Shown piece after piece: positions 15,073 through 23,210 of a DNA stretch of 44,296 bases. Numbering within the stretch: the stretch's first letter is position 1; each line of letters opens with the position of its first letter. The notes beneath the pieces are model-generated. The model had not been told where the DNA came from, ran no database searches, and saw nothing but the letters and a program-made list of their open reading frames with translations. This DNA comes from Alphaproteobacteria bacterium (lineage in GTDB: Bacteria; Pseudomonadota; Alphaproteobacteria; Rhizobiales; Hyphomicrobiaceae): NCBI GenBank assembly GCA_018830445.1, contig JAHJSN010000115.1, forward strand, positions 1 to 44,296, written 5' to 3'. The position numbers and the translations under genes were made by a program.

Positions 15073-16032
15073 TTGGAACGCGAAAACGGCGCCTGCACCT
15101 GCACAGCGCCAGCCCAATCGACACCATATGACCTACTTGACGCCACCCCTTTCCGGCTGTGGCGCGAGAAAAAACTTGCCGCTTTCCCCAGCAATGCTTC
15201 CGACATCGTCGTGCCGATCGAGAATATTAGCCATCCCAGCCCAACTGAGCGAGCCGAGATTTTCGACCGATTGGCCCGCGCCAACATGGCGATCTACCGT
15301 GCCCCAGCCGAACTTGCGGACGACGAACCACGCCTCAGGAGCCAGCTGATTTCGTTCCTGTCGGAATTCGGCCTCGTCAGTTGCGAAAACCACCGCTCCG
15401 CCGAGGATGATGGTTTCGTGGTCATCGAAGTGTCCGACACCCCCTCCAAGCGCGGCTTCATCCCGTATACGACCCGGCCGCTGAATTGGCATACGGACGG
15501 CTACTACAATCCCGCACAGGCGCCAATTCGCGGGATGCTGCTGCACTGCTCTCGATCGGCGGTCCGCGGCGGCGAGAACGCGCTGCTCGATCCCGAGATC
15601 GCCTATATCCGGCTGCGCGACCGCAACCCGGATTGGATCGCCGCCTTGATGCATCCCGAGGCTATGACCATACCCGCCGCCATCGAGGACGACGGCAGCG
15701 AGCGCCCGACAAGCGTCGGCCCCGTATTCATGGTAGATCCCGGTGACGGGCAACTGGTGATGCGCTATACGGCCCGCACCCGCAACATCATCTGGCGGGA
15801 CTGCAAGGCAACCCGCGCAGCCGTCGCCTTCCTCAACGATCTGCTGACGGGCCAGGGCGAGCCCCACATATTGAACGTGCGTCTGGCCCCGGGTGAGGGC
15901 CTCATCTGCAACAATGTGCTACACACGCGCACCGGCTTCGACGAGGCCGAAGGCACGCACAGGCGCGTGCTTCGCGCACGCTTTGCTTCCCGCGTCGGGG
16001 CCCGGCCAATTCCATTAGAGAGAGCAACATGA
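15073..16032 (+). CDS. TauD/TfdA-family Fe(II)/2-oxoglutarate-type dioxygenase
   Basis: A 319-residue protein with the complete iron-binding triad of TauD-like oxygenases: His140 and Asp142 (NWHTDGYYNP) and His284 (NNVLHTRTGF), with arginines 297-298 where 2-oxoglutarate would be held. Relatives act on taurine, gamma-butyrobetaine or other amines and acids; the substrate here cannot be read off. The TTG start is supported by GGAGG six bases upstream; the next in-frame ATG would remove about 70 conserved-looking residues. Its stop overlaps the next start (ATGA). Position opposite dsrA and coupling to cysG suggest a job in sulfur oxidation or DsrAB maturation. Confidence 0.85.
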   Translation: MERENGACTCTAPAQSTPYDLLDATPFRLWREKKLAAFPSNASDIVVPIENISHPSPTERAEIFDRLARANMAIYRAPAELADDEPRLRSQLISFLSEFGLVSCENHRSAEDDGFVVIEVSDTPSKRGFIPYTTRPLNWHTDGYYNPAQAPIRGMLLHCSRSAVRGGENALLDPEIAYIRLRDRNPDWIAALMHPEAMTIPAAIEDDGSERPTSVGPVFMVDPGDGQLVMRYTARTRNIIWRDCKATRAAVAFLNDLLTGQGEPHILNVRLAPGEGLICNNVLHTRTGFDEAEGTHRRVLRARFASRVGARPIPLERAT

Positions 16033-16268
16033 AACAAAGAGTCGAGCCCGATCAGGGCCTGATCCGCCTCAGCGAACTCATCATCCGTCATCCCGAAATT
16101 AGTGCGTTCAATGAACTGCTTGTCGTGGTCGCCATGGCAGCCTCCGACGGCGCGCGCTTTATCGAATACGACATCAAGCCCGATTACCGGGACACGCCGA
16201 AGCGCTGGGAAGGCCAGGTTGAACGGGCCTTCTCGCTCGGCGCACGCTATCTTGGGGATACCCCGTGA
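16029..16268 (+). CDS. Small conserved-looking protein of unknown function (79 aa)
   Basis: I do not recognise this family. It is soluble, with no membrane segment or signal and no cysteine. The middle (ISAFNELLVVVAMAASDGARFIEYDI) looks like a helix followed by a strand. The start ATG overlaps the dioxygenase stop, and its own stop overlaps the GTG of the next gene, so it is tightly coupled to both. This arrangement makes it a likely real gene and a possible subunit or chaperone of a neighbour. Confidence 0.7.
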   Translation: MKQRVEPDQGLIRLSELIIRHPEISAFNELLVVVAMAASDGARFIEYDIKPDYRDTPKRWEGQVERAFSLGARYLGDTP

Positions 16269-16507
16269 GCGAACCAGTTGTTACGGACATCCAGCAATTC
16301 GAAGCGCCATTCGGTCGAAAAGTGCTCCTGCAGGACGTCGCCCACGAGAGCGGTTTGAAGCTGATGCGCATACGCATTCGCGAAGGCACGCGCTTCACGA
16401 TTTTGGACATCGACGCTGCGACGGCACGCGAGTGGTCCGAAGCGATGCGCGAGTGGGCCGCCGCCAACGCCGCAGACGGCGGCGGAGATAGCGACCGTGG
16501 TGAGTGA
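16265..16507 (+). CDS. Small protein of unknown function (80 aa), possibly DUF6967-like
   Basis: A GTG-started 80-residue soluble protein. A compact beta-rich core is suggested by FGRKVLLQDV, LKLMRIRIREGTRFTILDIDAATAREW, followed by an acidic glycine-rich tail ([12 protein letters not shown]). No cysteine or metal motif is present. The core recalls a domain of unknown function that I think is DUF6967, from memory and not certain. The start overlaps the previous stop by GTGA, and the end overlaps the start of cysG. Confidence 0.65.
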   Translation: MSEPVVTDIQQFEAPFGRKVLLQDVAHESGLKLMRIRIREGTRFTILDIDAATAREWSEAMREWAAANAADGGGDSDRGE

Positions 16508-17963
16508 TCGCGAAATGCAGGAACTTCCGATTAATCTCAACCTGAGGGGCAAGAAGGTCGTCGTTTCCGGCGGCGGGATCATTGCTGCGCGCCGAGTGGA
16601 AGCAGCGCTCAAGGCTGGTGCCAATGTCCTTGTCGTGGCTCCCTCGCTCGGTCCCGATTTCCACTCGTTTGCCGACCACGCCTGCTTCCGCCACCGGGCC
16701 GGACAGCCTCAGCCTCGGGACTTCGAGGGAGCACTTCTCGCCTACGGCGCCAGCGACGACGATGCCACCGACCGGCTGGTCTACACGCTGGCAAGCGAAC
16801 TTGGCGTCCTCGTCAACGTTTACGACAAACCCGAATGCTGCGATTTCTCCACGCCGGCGATCCTTGACCGCTCCCCCTTGCTGGTCGCGGTTTCTTCCGC
16901 CGGCGCCTCCCCGCTGTTGGCCAGGATGATCAAGGAACGCCTCGAAAGTCTGATCCCCGCGAGCTACGGACAGCTCGCCCAATTCCTTGGAAGCATCCGC
17001 GACGAGGTCGCAACCAGAATCGCCGATCCCCGCGAACGGCGCCACTTCCTGGAGCGGATGCTCGACAGCCCGATCGCCGACCTGGCGATGGCCGGCAACG
17101 AAACTCGTGCCCGCGAACTGCTCGCCGAGGAACTCGCCGTTATCGAAGCAAAGGATGCCAGCGCCGCCACGCTGGGCGAGGTCTATCTCGTCGGCGCCGG
17201 CCCGGGCGATCCCGATCTCCTGACCTTCCGCGCCATGCGCCTGATGCAGCGCGCCGACGTCGTTGTCTACGACAGGCTCATCGGCAGTCAGGTCCTCGAT
17301 CTGGTCCGTCGCGATGCCGAACGGGTCTACGTCGGCAAGCGGCGCAATCAGCACGAACTGCCCCAGGAAGACATCAGCCGCCTTCTCGTCACGCTCGCCA
17401 AGCAGGGCAAACGCGTACTCCGCCTGAAGGGCGGCGACCCGTTCATCTTCGGCAGGGGCGGCGAGGAAATCGAGATGCTCGCCGACGAAGGCATTCCCTT
17501 CCAGGTCGTGCCCGGCGTTACCGCCGCCTCCGGCTGCGCCAGCTACGCAGGAATACCGCTCACCCACCGCGACCATGCCCAGGTCTGCATCTTCGTCACC
17601 GGCCACGCCAAGAACGGTCGCCCGGACCTCGACTGGCCGCTGCTGATCCAGCCGAACCAGACAGTGGCGATCTACATGGGGCTCGCCATGCTTCCCGGCC
17701 TGACCAGGGAATTCATCGACCGCGGCGCCAGCCTCGACACCCCCGTCGCCGTCGTCGACAACGGAACCCGTCAGAACCAGCAGGTGATTACGGGAACGAT
17801 TGCGACCATTGCCGAATCCGTTGCCGCCGCCGGAATCAAGGGCCCGGCCATAACATTCATCGGCTCCGTGGTGAGGCTGCACGAAAAATTCGCGTGGTTT
17901 CGCCCGCACGAGACCACGGCACAGAAATTCACAACCGAAATGGGCAAAGGAGGAAACATATGA
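16497..17963 (+). CDS. cysG: CysG, siroheme synthase
   Basis: A 488-residue fusion that makes siroheme from uroporphyrinogen III. The N-terminal part (to about residue 215) is precorrin-2 dehydrogenase/ferrochelatase with an NAD site ([16 protein letters not shown]). The rest is uroporphyrinogen-III C-methyltransferase with [27 protein letters not shown] and [23 protein letters not shown]. Possible starts are GTG at 16497, GTG at 16500 or ATG at 16515; the first two overlap the previous gene. Siroheme is the precursor of the DsrAB cofactor that DsrN amidates, so this gene links the divergent operon to the dsr operon. Its stop overlaps the next ATG (ATGA). Confidence 0.95.
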   Translation: MVSDREMQELPINLNLRGKKVVVSGGGIIAARRVEAALKAGANVLVVAPSLGPDFHSFADHACFRHRAGQPQPRDFEGALLAYGASDDDATDRLVYTLASELGVLVNVYDKPECCDFSTPAILDRSPLLVAVSSAGASPLLARMIKERLESLIPASYGQLAQFLGSIRDEVATRIADPRERRHFLERMLDSPIADLAMAGNETRARELLAEELAVIEAKDASAATLGEVYLVGAGPGDPDLLTFRAMRLMQRADVVVYDRLIGSQVLDLVRRDAERVYVGKRRNQHELPQEDISRLLVTLAKQGKRVLRLKGGDPFIFGRGGEEIEMLADEGIPFQVVPGVTAASGCASYAGIPLTHRDHAQVCIFVTGHAKNGRPDLDWPLLIQPNQTVAIYMGLAMLPGLTREFIDRGASLDTPVAVVDNGTRQNQQVITGTIATIAESVAAAGIKGPAITFIGSVVRLHEKFAWFRPHETTAQKFTTEMGKGGNI

Positions 17964-18298
17964 CGCTTACATTCAACGGTGAGGAAGTCGAGACGACCGA
18001 GACGGGGTATCTCGTCAATCTCGAAGACTGGAACGAGGATCTCGCGCGCGAGCTGGCCGCCGTGGAGGGCATCGAACTCACCGAGCGACATTGGGATGTG
18101 TTGAATTACCTGCGCGAGGAATACATGGACAATAACCAATCGCAGCCCAACACCCGCACCATCGTGAAAGCGATGAGTGATGCATGGGGTGAGTCGATCG
18201 ACCAGAAGGTTCTTTACGACCTTTTCCCGCTCGATCCCTCCAAGCAGGGCGGCAAGATCGCGGGCCTGCCCGAAAGCCGGCGCAAGGGTGGCTATTAA
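17960..18298 (+). CDS. DsrC/TusE-family protein lacking both C-terminal cysteines (RspA-like)
   Basis: A 112-residue DsrC-fold protein: GYLVNLEDWNEDLARELA, ERHWDVLNYLREEY and LYDLFPLDPSKQGGKIAGLP align with DsrC. At the positions of the two sulfur-carrying cysteines it has Gly (KQGGKIAGLP) and a cysteine-free tail (ESRRKGGY). It therefore cannot carry sulfur as DsrC does. Cysteine-free members of the family have been called RspA and proposed to be regulatory. The ATG overlaps the cysG stop, with AAAGGAGG upstream. It may compete with DsrC for partners or act as a scaffold or regulator. An N-terminally longer reading inside cysG has no family support. Confidence 0.9.
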   Translation: MTLTFNGEEVETTETGYLVNLEDWNEDLARELAAVEGIELTERHWDVLNYLREEYMDNNQSQPNTRTIVKAMSDAWGESIDQKVLYDLFPLDPSKQGGKIAGLPESRRKGGY

Positions 18299-18323
18299 GG
18301 CCCAAGCGGTCGCGAACAGAGAA

Positions 18324-18354
18324 CAGCAGCCCCGGCTTTCGGCTGGGGTTGCTG
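18324..18354 (+). other. Intercistronic hairpin after the DsrC-like gene
   Basis: CAGCAGCCCC (18324-18333) pairs with GGGGTTGCTG (18345-18354), with one G-T pair and an 11-base loop. It lies 26 bases past the stop of the DsrC-like gene. No U run follows, so it is more likely an mRNA stabiliser or partial attenuator than a full terminator. Confidence 0.5.
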
Positions 18355-18434
18355 CGAGGAATTCCGCCGCGTGAACATCCGCCGGACGGAAGATCGCGCA
18401 ACCAACGCCGAAACAATCCTGTGTGAGGTCTGAA

Positions 18435-19079
18435 ATGACGGAACAAGCCAACCGACTTGGCGCCGTACTGGCGGCCATTGACGCAGCCAACGCCGACGAC
18501 CCGCGCACGACGATCGTCGATGGTGAGGCGCGGCCCTATGAAATCGTCTACGCCGAGCGAATGACCGCGCGGCTCAAGTCGATGTACCCCGACGCCAGCG
18601 AGCTCCTGAGCATTGCCGCCCGCGCACAACACATCCGCCGCTGGGACATCCCGCGCGACCGCTATCCGGAAGGCCGCGCCGGTTACAACGACTGGCGCAA
18701 GGCGTGCCGCGAACATCACGGCGAGGTCGTCAGCCGTATCATGGCCGAGCACGCCTACGCGGAAGACGAGATCGCCCACGTGGTCAAGCTGCTGAAGAAG
18801 GAGCAGCTCAAGAAGGACCGCGAATCCCAGGCGCTAGAGAACGTCGTCGACGTGGTTTTCGTCGAGCACTATTTCGACGATTTCCTCGCCAAGTACTCAA
18901 CCTACACCGAAGACAAGATGATCGACATTGTCGGAAAGACGCTCCGCAAGATGTCGCCGAAGGGCCATCAGGCAGCCCTGGCGCTCGATCTGCCGGAGTC
19001 GACGCGGCGCCTCGTGATGGCCGCCGTGGAACGCGAGGCCGACACCCTCGCCAAACTCGCCAAGGTGGCCCTCGATTAG
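18435..19079 (+). CDS. DUF4202 family protein
   Basis: A 214-residue soluble, mostly helical protein. The pattern LGAVLAAIDAANADDP, ARAQHIRRWDIPRDRYP, GYNDWRK, HHGEVVSRIMAEHAY and VVDVVFVEHYFDDFLAKY is that of DUF4202. Its conserved histidines (AQH, EHH, EHY) suggest a metal site of the HD-domain kind, but no reaction is established. I chose ATG 18435; a GTG four codons earlier is possible. It is 136 bp from the DsrC-like gene with a hairpin between, and 53 bp before the Mrp gene, on the same strand. Confidence 0.8.
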   Translation: MTEQANRLGAVLAAIDAANADDPRTTIVDGEARPYEIVYAERMTARLKSMYPDASELLSIAARAQHIRRWDIPRDRYPEGRAGYNDWRKACREHHGEVVSRIMAEHAYAEDEIAHVVKLLKKEQLKKDRESQALENVVDVVFVEHYFDDFLAKYSTYTEDKMIDIVGKTLRKMSPKGHQAALALDLPESTRRLVMAAVEREADTLAKLAKVALD

Positions 19080-19132
19080 ATCTAGACCAAGTCGCCGGCG
19101 TTTGATCGGCGGCACCAACAGGAAACAACCTC

Positions 19133-20608
19133 ATGAGCACTACGAAGGATAGGGTATTGGCGCGTCTGACCGACGTCCCGGGACCGGATGGAGAAAGCAA
19201 CATCGTCGAACTCGGGCTCGTCTCCGAAATCGTTATCAAGGACGACCGCGTCTATTTCGCAATTACCGTACCAGCCCACCGCGCTGGCGAACTCGAAGCC
19301 ATGCGCGAAGCGGCCGAAGCCGCCGTTTCCGGCATCGACGGGATCGGCACGGTTACCGCCGTTCTGACGGCCGATGAGGCCCCATCGAGCGGCACCAATG
19401 GAGCTGCCGGCGCGGCTCACGCTCCCCCCGCAGGCCAACAACCTGCATCCCCGATCGCCAGCGCCACGGGCGTCCCCGGTCTGCCTGGTGTCCGCCACAT
19501 CGTGGCGGTTGCCTCCGGCAAAGGTGGCGTCGGCAAATCGACCACGGCCGTCAATCTGGCGCTCGGATTGCAGGCGCTGGGCCTCAAGGTTGGCATCTTC
19601 GACGCCGACATCTACGGACCTTCGCAGCCGCGCTTGCTGGGCTTGACCGGGCAGATGCCCCACGCGACGCCCGATGAGCAGAAGCTGTTGCCGCTCGAAG
19701 CGTTTGGCCTTGCCGTGATGTCGATGGGCTTCCTGATCGAGGAGGATGCTCCGGTGGTTTGGCGCGGCCCCATGGTGGTGCAGGCGCTCCAGCAGATGCT
19801 CTACGACGTCGCCTGGAACCATGCTGGCGATCTCGACGTGCTGGTCATCGACATGCCGCCCGGGACCGGCGACGTTCAGCTTACCCTCGCCCAGCAGGTG
19901 CCGCTGACCGGCGCTGTGATCGTATCAACGCCCCAGGATCTCGCGCTGATCGATGCCCGCAAGGGCCTCAACATGTTCCGCAATGTTGACGTTCCCGTCC
20001 TCGGCATCGTCGAGAACATGAGCTACTTCATCGCCCCCGACAACGGCAAGCGCTGGGACATTTTCGGCCACGGCGGCGCCGAGCGGGAAGCCGAGCGCCT
20101 TGGCCTGAAATTCCTCGGAGGCGTCCCGATCCACATGGATATCCGCGAACTCTCCGATGCCGGCACGCCTGTCACGGCCGTCCGCCCGGACAGCCCGGAA
20201 GCCGAGGTCTTCAAGGAAGTCGCCGCACGCGTGTGGTCGGAAGTCCAGGCATCCCAAGGCGTCGAGGCCCCCGTCATCAAGGTTTCCCCCGAGCGCGACA
20301 CCATGCGGGTGACCTACAAGGATGGCTACTCCTACGATTTTACCGCGGAATTCCTGCGCGTCGTCAGCCCCTCGGCGGAGGTTCAAGGCCATTCCGCCGA
20401 GCAGCGCGTTACCGTTCCAGGCAAGCGCGGCGTCAGGATCCGCGATCTGAAGCCCGTCGGCAAATACGCTGCCAAGATCACCTTCGACGACGGGCACGAT
20501 ACCGGCCTCTACAGCTGGTCCTATCTCCAGGAACTGGGGTTGAAAAAGGATAAGCTTTGGGCCGACTATCTAGCCGAACTCGAAACAAAAGGGCTGAGCC
20601 GCGACTGA
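19133..20608 (+). CDS. Mrp/ApbC-type P-loop ATPase with C-terminal DUF971 domain
   Basis: A 491-residue fusion. Residues 1-80 resemble the MIP18/DUF59 domain. A proline/alanine linker follows, then the Mrp/Nbp35 ATPase with deviant Walker A GKGGVGKS (129-136), DADIYGPSQPRLLG and VIDMPPGTGDVQL. Residues from about 381 on (VIKVSPERDTMRVTYKDG to LGLKKDKLWADYLAELE) form a DUF971 domain, the type found at the N-terminus of gamma-butyrobetaine hydroxylase. Mrp proteins carry and transfer Fe-S clusters. The CxxC usually found after ENMSYF is replaced by APDN (301-304), as in many alphaproteobacterial Mrp. Fe-S delivery to Dsr proteins would be a natural role, by inference. Confidence 0.92.
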   Translation: MSTTKDRVLARLTDVPGPDGESNIVELGLVSEIVIKDDRVYFAITVPAHRAGELEAMREAAEAAVSGIDGIGTVTAVLTADEAPSSGTNGAAGAAHAPPAGQQPASPIASATGVPGLPGVRHIVAVASGKGGVGKSTTAVNLALGLQALGLKVGIFDADIYGPSQPRLLGLTGQMPHATPDEQKLLPLEAFGLAVMSMGFLIEEDAPVVWRGPMVVQALQQMLYDVAWNHAGDLDVLVIDMPPGTGDVQLTLAQQVPLTGAVIVSTPQDLALIDARKGLNMFRNVDVPVLGIVENMSYFIAPDNGKRWDIFGHGGAEREAERLGLKFLGGVPIHMDIRELSDAGTPVTAVRPDSPEAEVFKEVAARVWSEVQASQGVEAPVIKVSPERDTMRVTYKDGYSYDFTAEFLRVVSPSAEVQGHSAEQRVTVPGKRGVRIRDLKPVGKYAAKITFDDGHDTGLYSWSYLQELGLKKDKLWADYLAELETKGLSRD

Positions 20609-20650
20609 TCAGACCGGCTCCCTGCAACGATCAGCGACAGACAAGCCGGG

Positions 20651-20674
20651 TGGCGCGGGCTGACAGCCGCGCCA
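20651..20674 (+). terminator. GC-rich hairpin after the Mrp gene
   Basis: TGGCGCGG (20651-20658) pairs with CCGCGCCA (20667-20674) over 8 bases with an 8-base loop; TTCGCTT follows. It lies 42 bases past the stop, between genes that converge. The weak U run makes it a doubtful terminator. Confidence 0.35.
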
Positions 20675-20742
20675 TTCGCTTGGCGAAGCCGCCGCCTACG
20701 CCGCCGTTCGCTGGACGTGCCCGTTGGTTGCGCGCGCTTCGC

Positions 20743-21294
20743 CTACTTCAGCGCGATTTCGAGCGCTTGGTAGGCCCGCGCGAAATGCCTGAGTGAGAAT
20801 TCGACACTCATCTTCTTGTCATCGGAATCGGCAAAACCGATCTGGATCTTCTTGTTGGTCTTCAAAGCGGCAAGCAGCTCATCGTCGAGCGGCAGTTTTG
20901 CAAAGCACCCAGCCCAATTGCACTGATCCAGGCGCGAACGGTAGGCCAGCGTGCTGAGGCTGCTCGTTCCGTCCATGACGGCCAGCGAAACGCCCGACTG
21001 AAGGTCGACCGCGGCTGGCAGCTGGATGCGGATGTAGGACTTTTCATTTTTGAAAAGTCGGATCTGGATGCTGACGTGCTTGCCTCGCGATGGACCGCTT
21101 TTCAGCCGAACGCGCCTGATAAGCCGGCAGCCTTCGACGATCCCGTCGCTGGCCTTCGTACAGCTCTGTATCCAGCCGGCGCGGATCTTCGCTTTGGTGT
21201 TCTGCGCCGAGGTCCGGGTCGCAGGCTGCAAAACGAAGGCGGCAATTGCAGCCGCCAGGCAAATGTAGGCGTTCCTACTCAAACGTGTCCCCAT
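20743..21294 (-). CDS. IalB-family (invasion-associated locus B) secreted protein
   Basis: About 183 residues with an N-terminal hydrophobic signal (AYICLAAAIAAFVLQ, then TRTSAQ), so probably periplasmic. The body matches the IalB family: an N-terminal WIQSCTK, paired cysteines (EGCRLI, LDQCNWAGCFAKLPLDDELLAALKTNKKIQIGF) and beta-rich segments. The family is common in Alphaproteobacteria and mostly uncharacterised outside Bartonella; here no link to virulence is implied. I chose ATG 21294 (MGTRLSRN), which puts the signal at the very N-terminus; a longer start at 21351 exists. It stands alone, converging on the Mrp gene. Confidence 0.8.
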   Translation of the reverse strand: MGTRLSRNAYICLAAAIAAFVLQPATRTSAQNTKAKIRAGWIQSCTKASDGIVEGCRLIRRVRLKSGPSRGKHVSIQIRLFKNEKSYIRIQLPAAVDLQSGVSLAVMDGTSSLSTLAYRSRLDQCNWAGCFAKLPLDDELLAALKTNKKIQIGFADSDDKKMSVEFSLRHFARAYQALEIALK

Positions 21295-21494
21295 TTCTAG
21301 CCCTCGCCCTTCGCCGTCTATCCGGCGCCGTACGCTCAATTTCTGCGGCATCCGGGCATCGCGATGCGGCCATAACTAATCCAAACCGCAAATGGATGGA
21401 ACATGCCCGCGCCGCCCGATGGCGATCAGGACCAGCCGATTCGCAACGTGCTTAATCGGCCGCCCTGCCGAAAGCGCCATCCCTCGAATTGCCA

Positions 21495-21522
21495 GACGCC
21501 ATGATAAAGACGCCATGATAAA
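21495..21522. repeat. Two tandem copies of a 14-bp unit
   Basis: GACGCCATGATAAA occurs twice without a gap (21495-21508 and 21509-21522). It is probably a slippage duplication. It lies in non-coding DNA and has no evident function. Confidence 0.8.
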
Positions 21523-21634
21523 CAAGGCAACCATGTGAAGACCGGTTGCAACCGTTAACCCGTGGCGCGACCAGCGAGCACGTCGGCTGGATTGGCGAAC
21601 ACTCGAACCGCGATGCAGTGCCCGCCCCAACAAA

Positions 21635-21665
21635 GCACCCCGGAAGACCAATGCTTCCGGGGTGC
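21635..21665 (-). terminator. Rho-independent terminator of the tctABC operon
   Basis: A perfect 12-bp stem, GCACCCCGGAAG (21635-21646) with CTTCCGGGGTGC (21654-21665), and a 7-base loop. On the minus strand it is followed by TTTGTTG. It lies about 45 bases beyond the tctC stop and is the best-formed terminator in the window. Confidence 0.8.
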
Positions 21666-21710
21666 AAGTCGGGCGGATCTTGGCCCGCCGAGCGATGTTG
21701 TTTTTACAGA

Positions 21711-22667
21711 TCACAAGCCCTTCAGAAGGTCCTTGAGATAGTCCTCGCGGCGCTTCCACATCGCCTGGACTTCCTCCCGGTTCATGATCTTGAGCGGCGA
21801 ACCGCCCGACTTCATCTGTTTTGCCACCTTGGCATCCTTGAACATTTCCGGCACGGCCTTGGCAAGCTTGTCGATGACGTCCTGCGGGGTTCCCTTGCGG
21901 ACCATCAAGCCGCGGAAGTTCACCGACGAGTCGTCGACATCGAACCCGGCTTCCTTGAACGTCGGCACGTCAGGCAGGAACTCCGTATTCCGCTCAATGT
22001 CGGCAATCGCGAGGATCTTCAAGGAATCCTGGCTGCGGAAGGCATCCGACAGATTGTTGACACCGGCCATCACCTGACCTCCGATGACCGATTTGAGAGC
22101 AGGAGCCCCGCCCTTGTGCGGCACATAGGCGAGCTTGACGCCGGTCGCCTTTTCCATCTGCAGGTAGGCGATGTGGTGGCCAACGAACAGACCGGCACCC
22201 GATACCGTCACCTTTCCAGGGTTTTCCTTGGCGAAGTTGACGAGGTCGGCGACGGTGTTGAACGGGCTGTCCTTGCCCACCACCAGAACCGCCGGGTCCG
22301 CGCCCCAGTTGGCAATCGGCTCGAGATTATCGATCGTGTACTTGGTCTCGAATTTGATCGATTGGGCGATGAAGTGGGGAATGTTGTAGGCGGCGAGCTC
22401 ATAGCCGTCGGTACCGCCGTTGGTGGCAAAGGCTGTCCAGCCGACCTTGCCGCCGGCACCAGGCTTGTTGACGATGACGATCGGCTGGCCGAGGTATTTC
22501 TCGTCGGCGGCCATCATGGTCACGATGCGTGCCTGGAAGTCCGTCGCCCCGCCAGGGCTGTAGGCGACCATCACGCTGACCGGGCGATCAGGATAGCCCT
22601 CTGCAACCGACGGTCCGGCGATGGCAACAGAAGCCAAACCGGCCAGGCCTGCTATGAAACGTTTCAT
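21711..22667 (-). CDS. TctC-like periplasmic solute-binding protein (TTT family), copy 1
   Basis: A 318-residue periplasmic receptor of a tripartite tricarboxylate transporter. It has a signal peptide (MKRFIAGLAGLASVAIAGPSVAEG) and the family opening YPDRPVSVMVAYSPGGATDFQAR, then VNKPGAGGKVGW and LAYVPHKGGAPAL. Such proteins bind carboxylates; the ligand is not predictable. It is the third gene of the operon, 72 bp after tctB. The order A-B-C is the reverse of the second copy at 35947-39095. Sequence differs clearly from that copy, so they are not a recent duplication. Confidence 0.93.
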   Translation of the reverse strand: MKRFIAGLAGLASVAIAGPSVAEGYPDRPVSVMVAYSPGGATDFQARIVTMMAADEKYLGQPIVIVNKPGAGGKVGWTAFATNGGTDGYELAAYNIPHFIAQSIKFETKYTIDNLEPIANWGADPAVLVVGKDSPFNTVADLVNFAKENPGKVTVSGAGLFVGHHIAYLQMEKATGVKLAYVPHKGGAPALKSVIGGQVMAGVNNLSDAFRSQDSLKILAIADIERNTEFLPDVPTFKEAGFDVDDSSVNFRGLMVRKGTPQDVIDKLAKAVPEMFKDAKVAKQMKSGGSPLKIMNREEVQAMWKRREDYLKDLLKGL

Positions 22668-22739
22668 TGTGTCGTATCCTCCATCTTTCCTTGGTTGTAC
22701 CGCTCCGCAGTTTGGTGATTGCCGGGATCTGTGCCCCGT

Positions 22740-23210
22740 TTAGATGAACATCCCGCGTGGAGTCTGCACGCGCAGCCCCATCGCGAAAACCACATAGATC
22801 AGCGTCATGAACCCAGCCGTGACGGCAACACGCATCAGCCACGTCGAAGCCAGCTTGTGCGACTTCGGATCGTAAAGCGAATAGAGCACGAAGAAGGCCA
22901 GCGTCGCTGCCGCATAGAAGCCGAGGGTGGGGATCGCCACGAAAATGTAGGCAAGCATCAGCGCGATCGCCGGCGCCGTATTCTGCAATTGCTCGACACT
23001 CATTCCCGAGCCGGTCCGGTTGGCTCCGCGCAAGGCCCGCAAGAAAGCGACAACCGCGAGCCCGACGAACGCAACCGCGATCAGCTGCGGAAACAGATAG
23101 GGCTGCGGATCCTCGACACTGAAGCTGACCAGTGCAATCCACAAGCCAAGCGCCAGCACGACGCCGGCTGCAACCGCCTGCTGCAGTCGCCCAGCAACGT
23201 TATCGCTCAT
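22740..23210 (-). CDS. TctB-like small membrane subunit (TTT family), copy 1
   Basis: A 156-residue membrane protein with four hydrophobic segments (AVAAGVVLALGLWIAL, LIAVAFVGLAVVAFL, APAIALMLAYIFVAIPTLGF, VTAGFMTLIYVVFAMGL). VEDPQPYLFPQLIAVAF is typical of TctB. The ATG at 23208-23210 overlaps the tctA stop (ATGA), so translation is coupled. The longer open frame running back through tctA is a shadow. Confidence 0.9.
   Translation of the reverse strand: MSDNVAGRLQQAVAAGVVLALGLWIALVSFSVEDPQPYLFPQLIAVAFVGLAVVAFLRALRGANRTGSGMSVEQLQNTAPAIALMLAYIFVAIPTLGFYAAATLAFFVLYSLYDPKSHKLASTWLMRVAVTAGFMTLIYVVFAMGLRVQTPRGMFI

Larger units (their letters stand above)
21295..21710. other. 416-bp spacer without a credible gene
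   Basis: Between the IalB gene start and the tctC stop. It should contain the IalB promoter. I see a 14-bp tandem repeat at 21495-21522 and a clear terminator at 21635-21665 (listed separately). An open frame of about 125 codons on the minus strand has no domain or convincing ribosome site. Confidence 0.7.

Noticed and set aside
16395-17909. A long minus-strand open frame opposite cysG
   Set aside because: It is the complement of a clear cysG gene and has no family features.
20743-21294. IalB-family gene as an invasion or virulence factor
   Set aside because: The family is widespread in free-living Alphaproteobacteria and no other virulence gene is present.
21376-21759. A minus-strand open frame in the tctC-IalB spacer
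   Set aside because: It overlaps the tctC end and the terminator, and has no domain or ribosome site.
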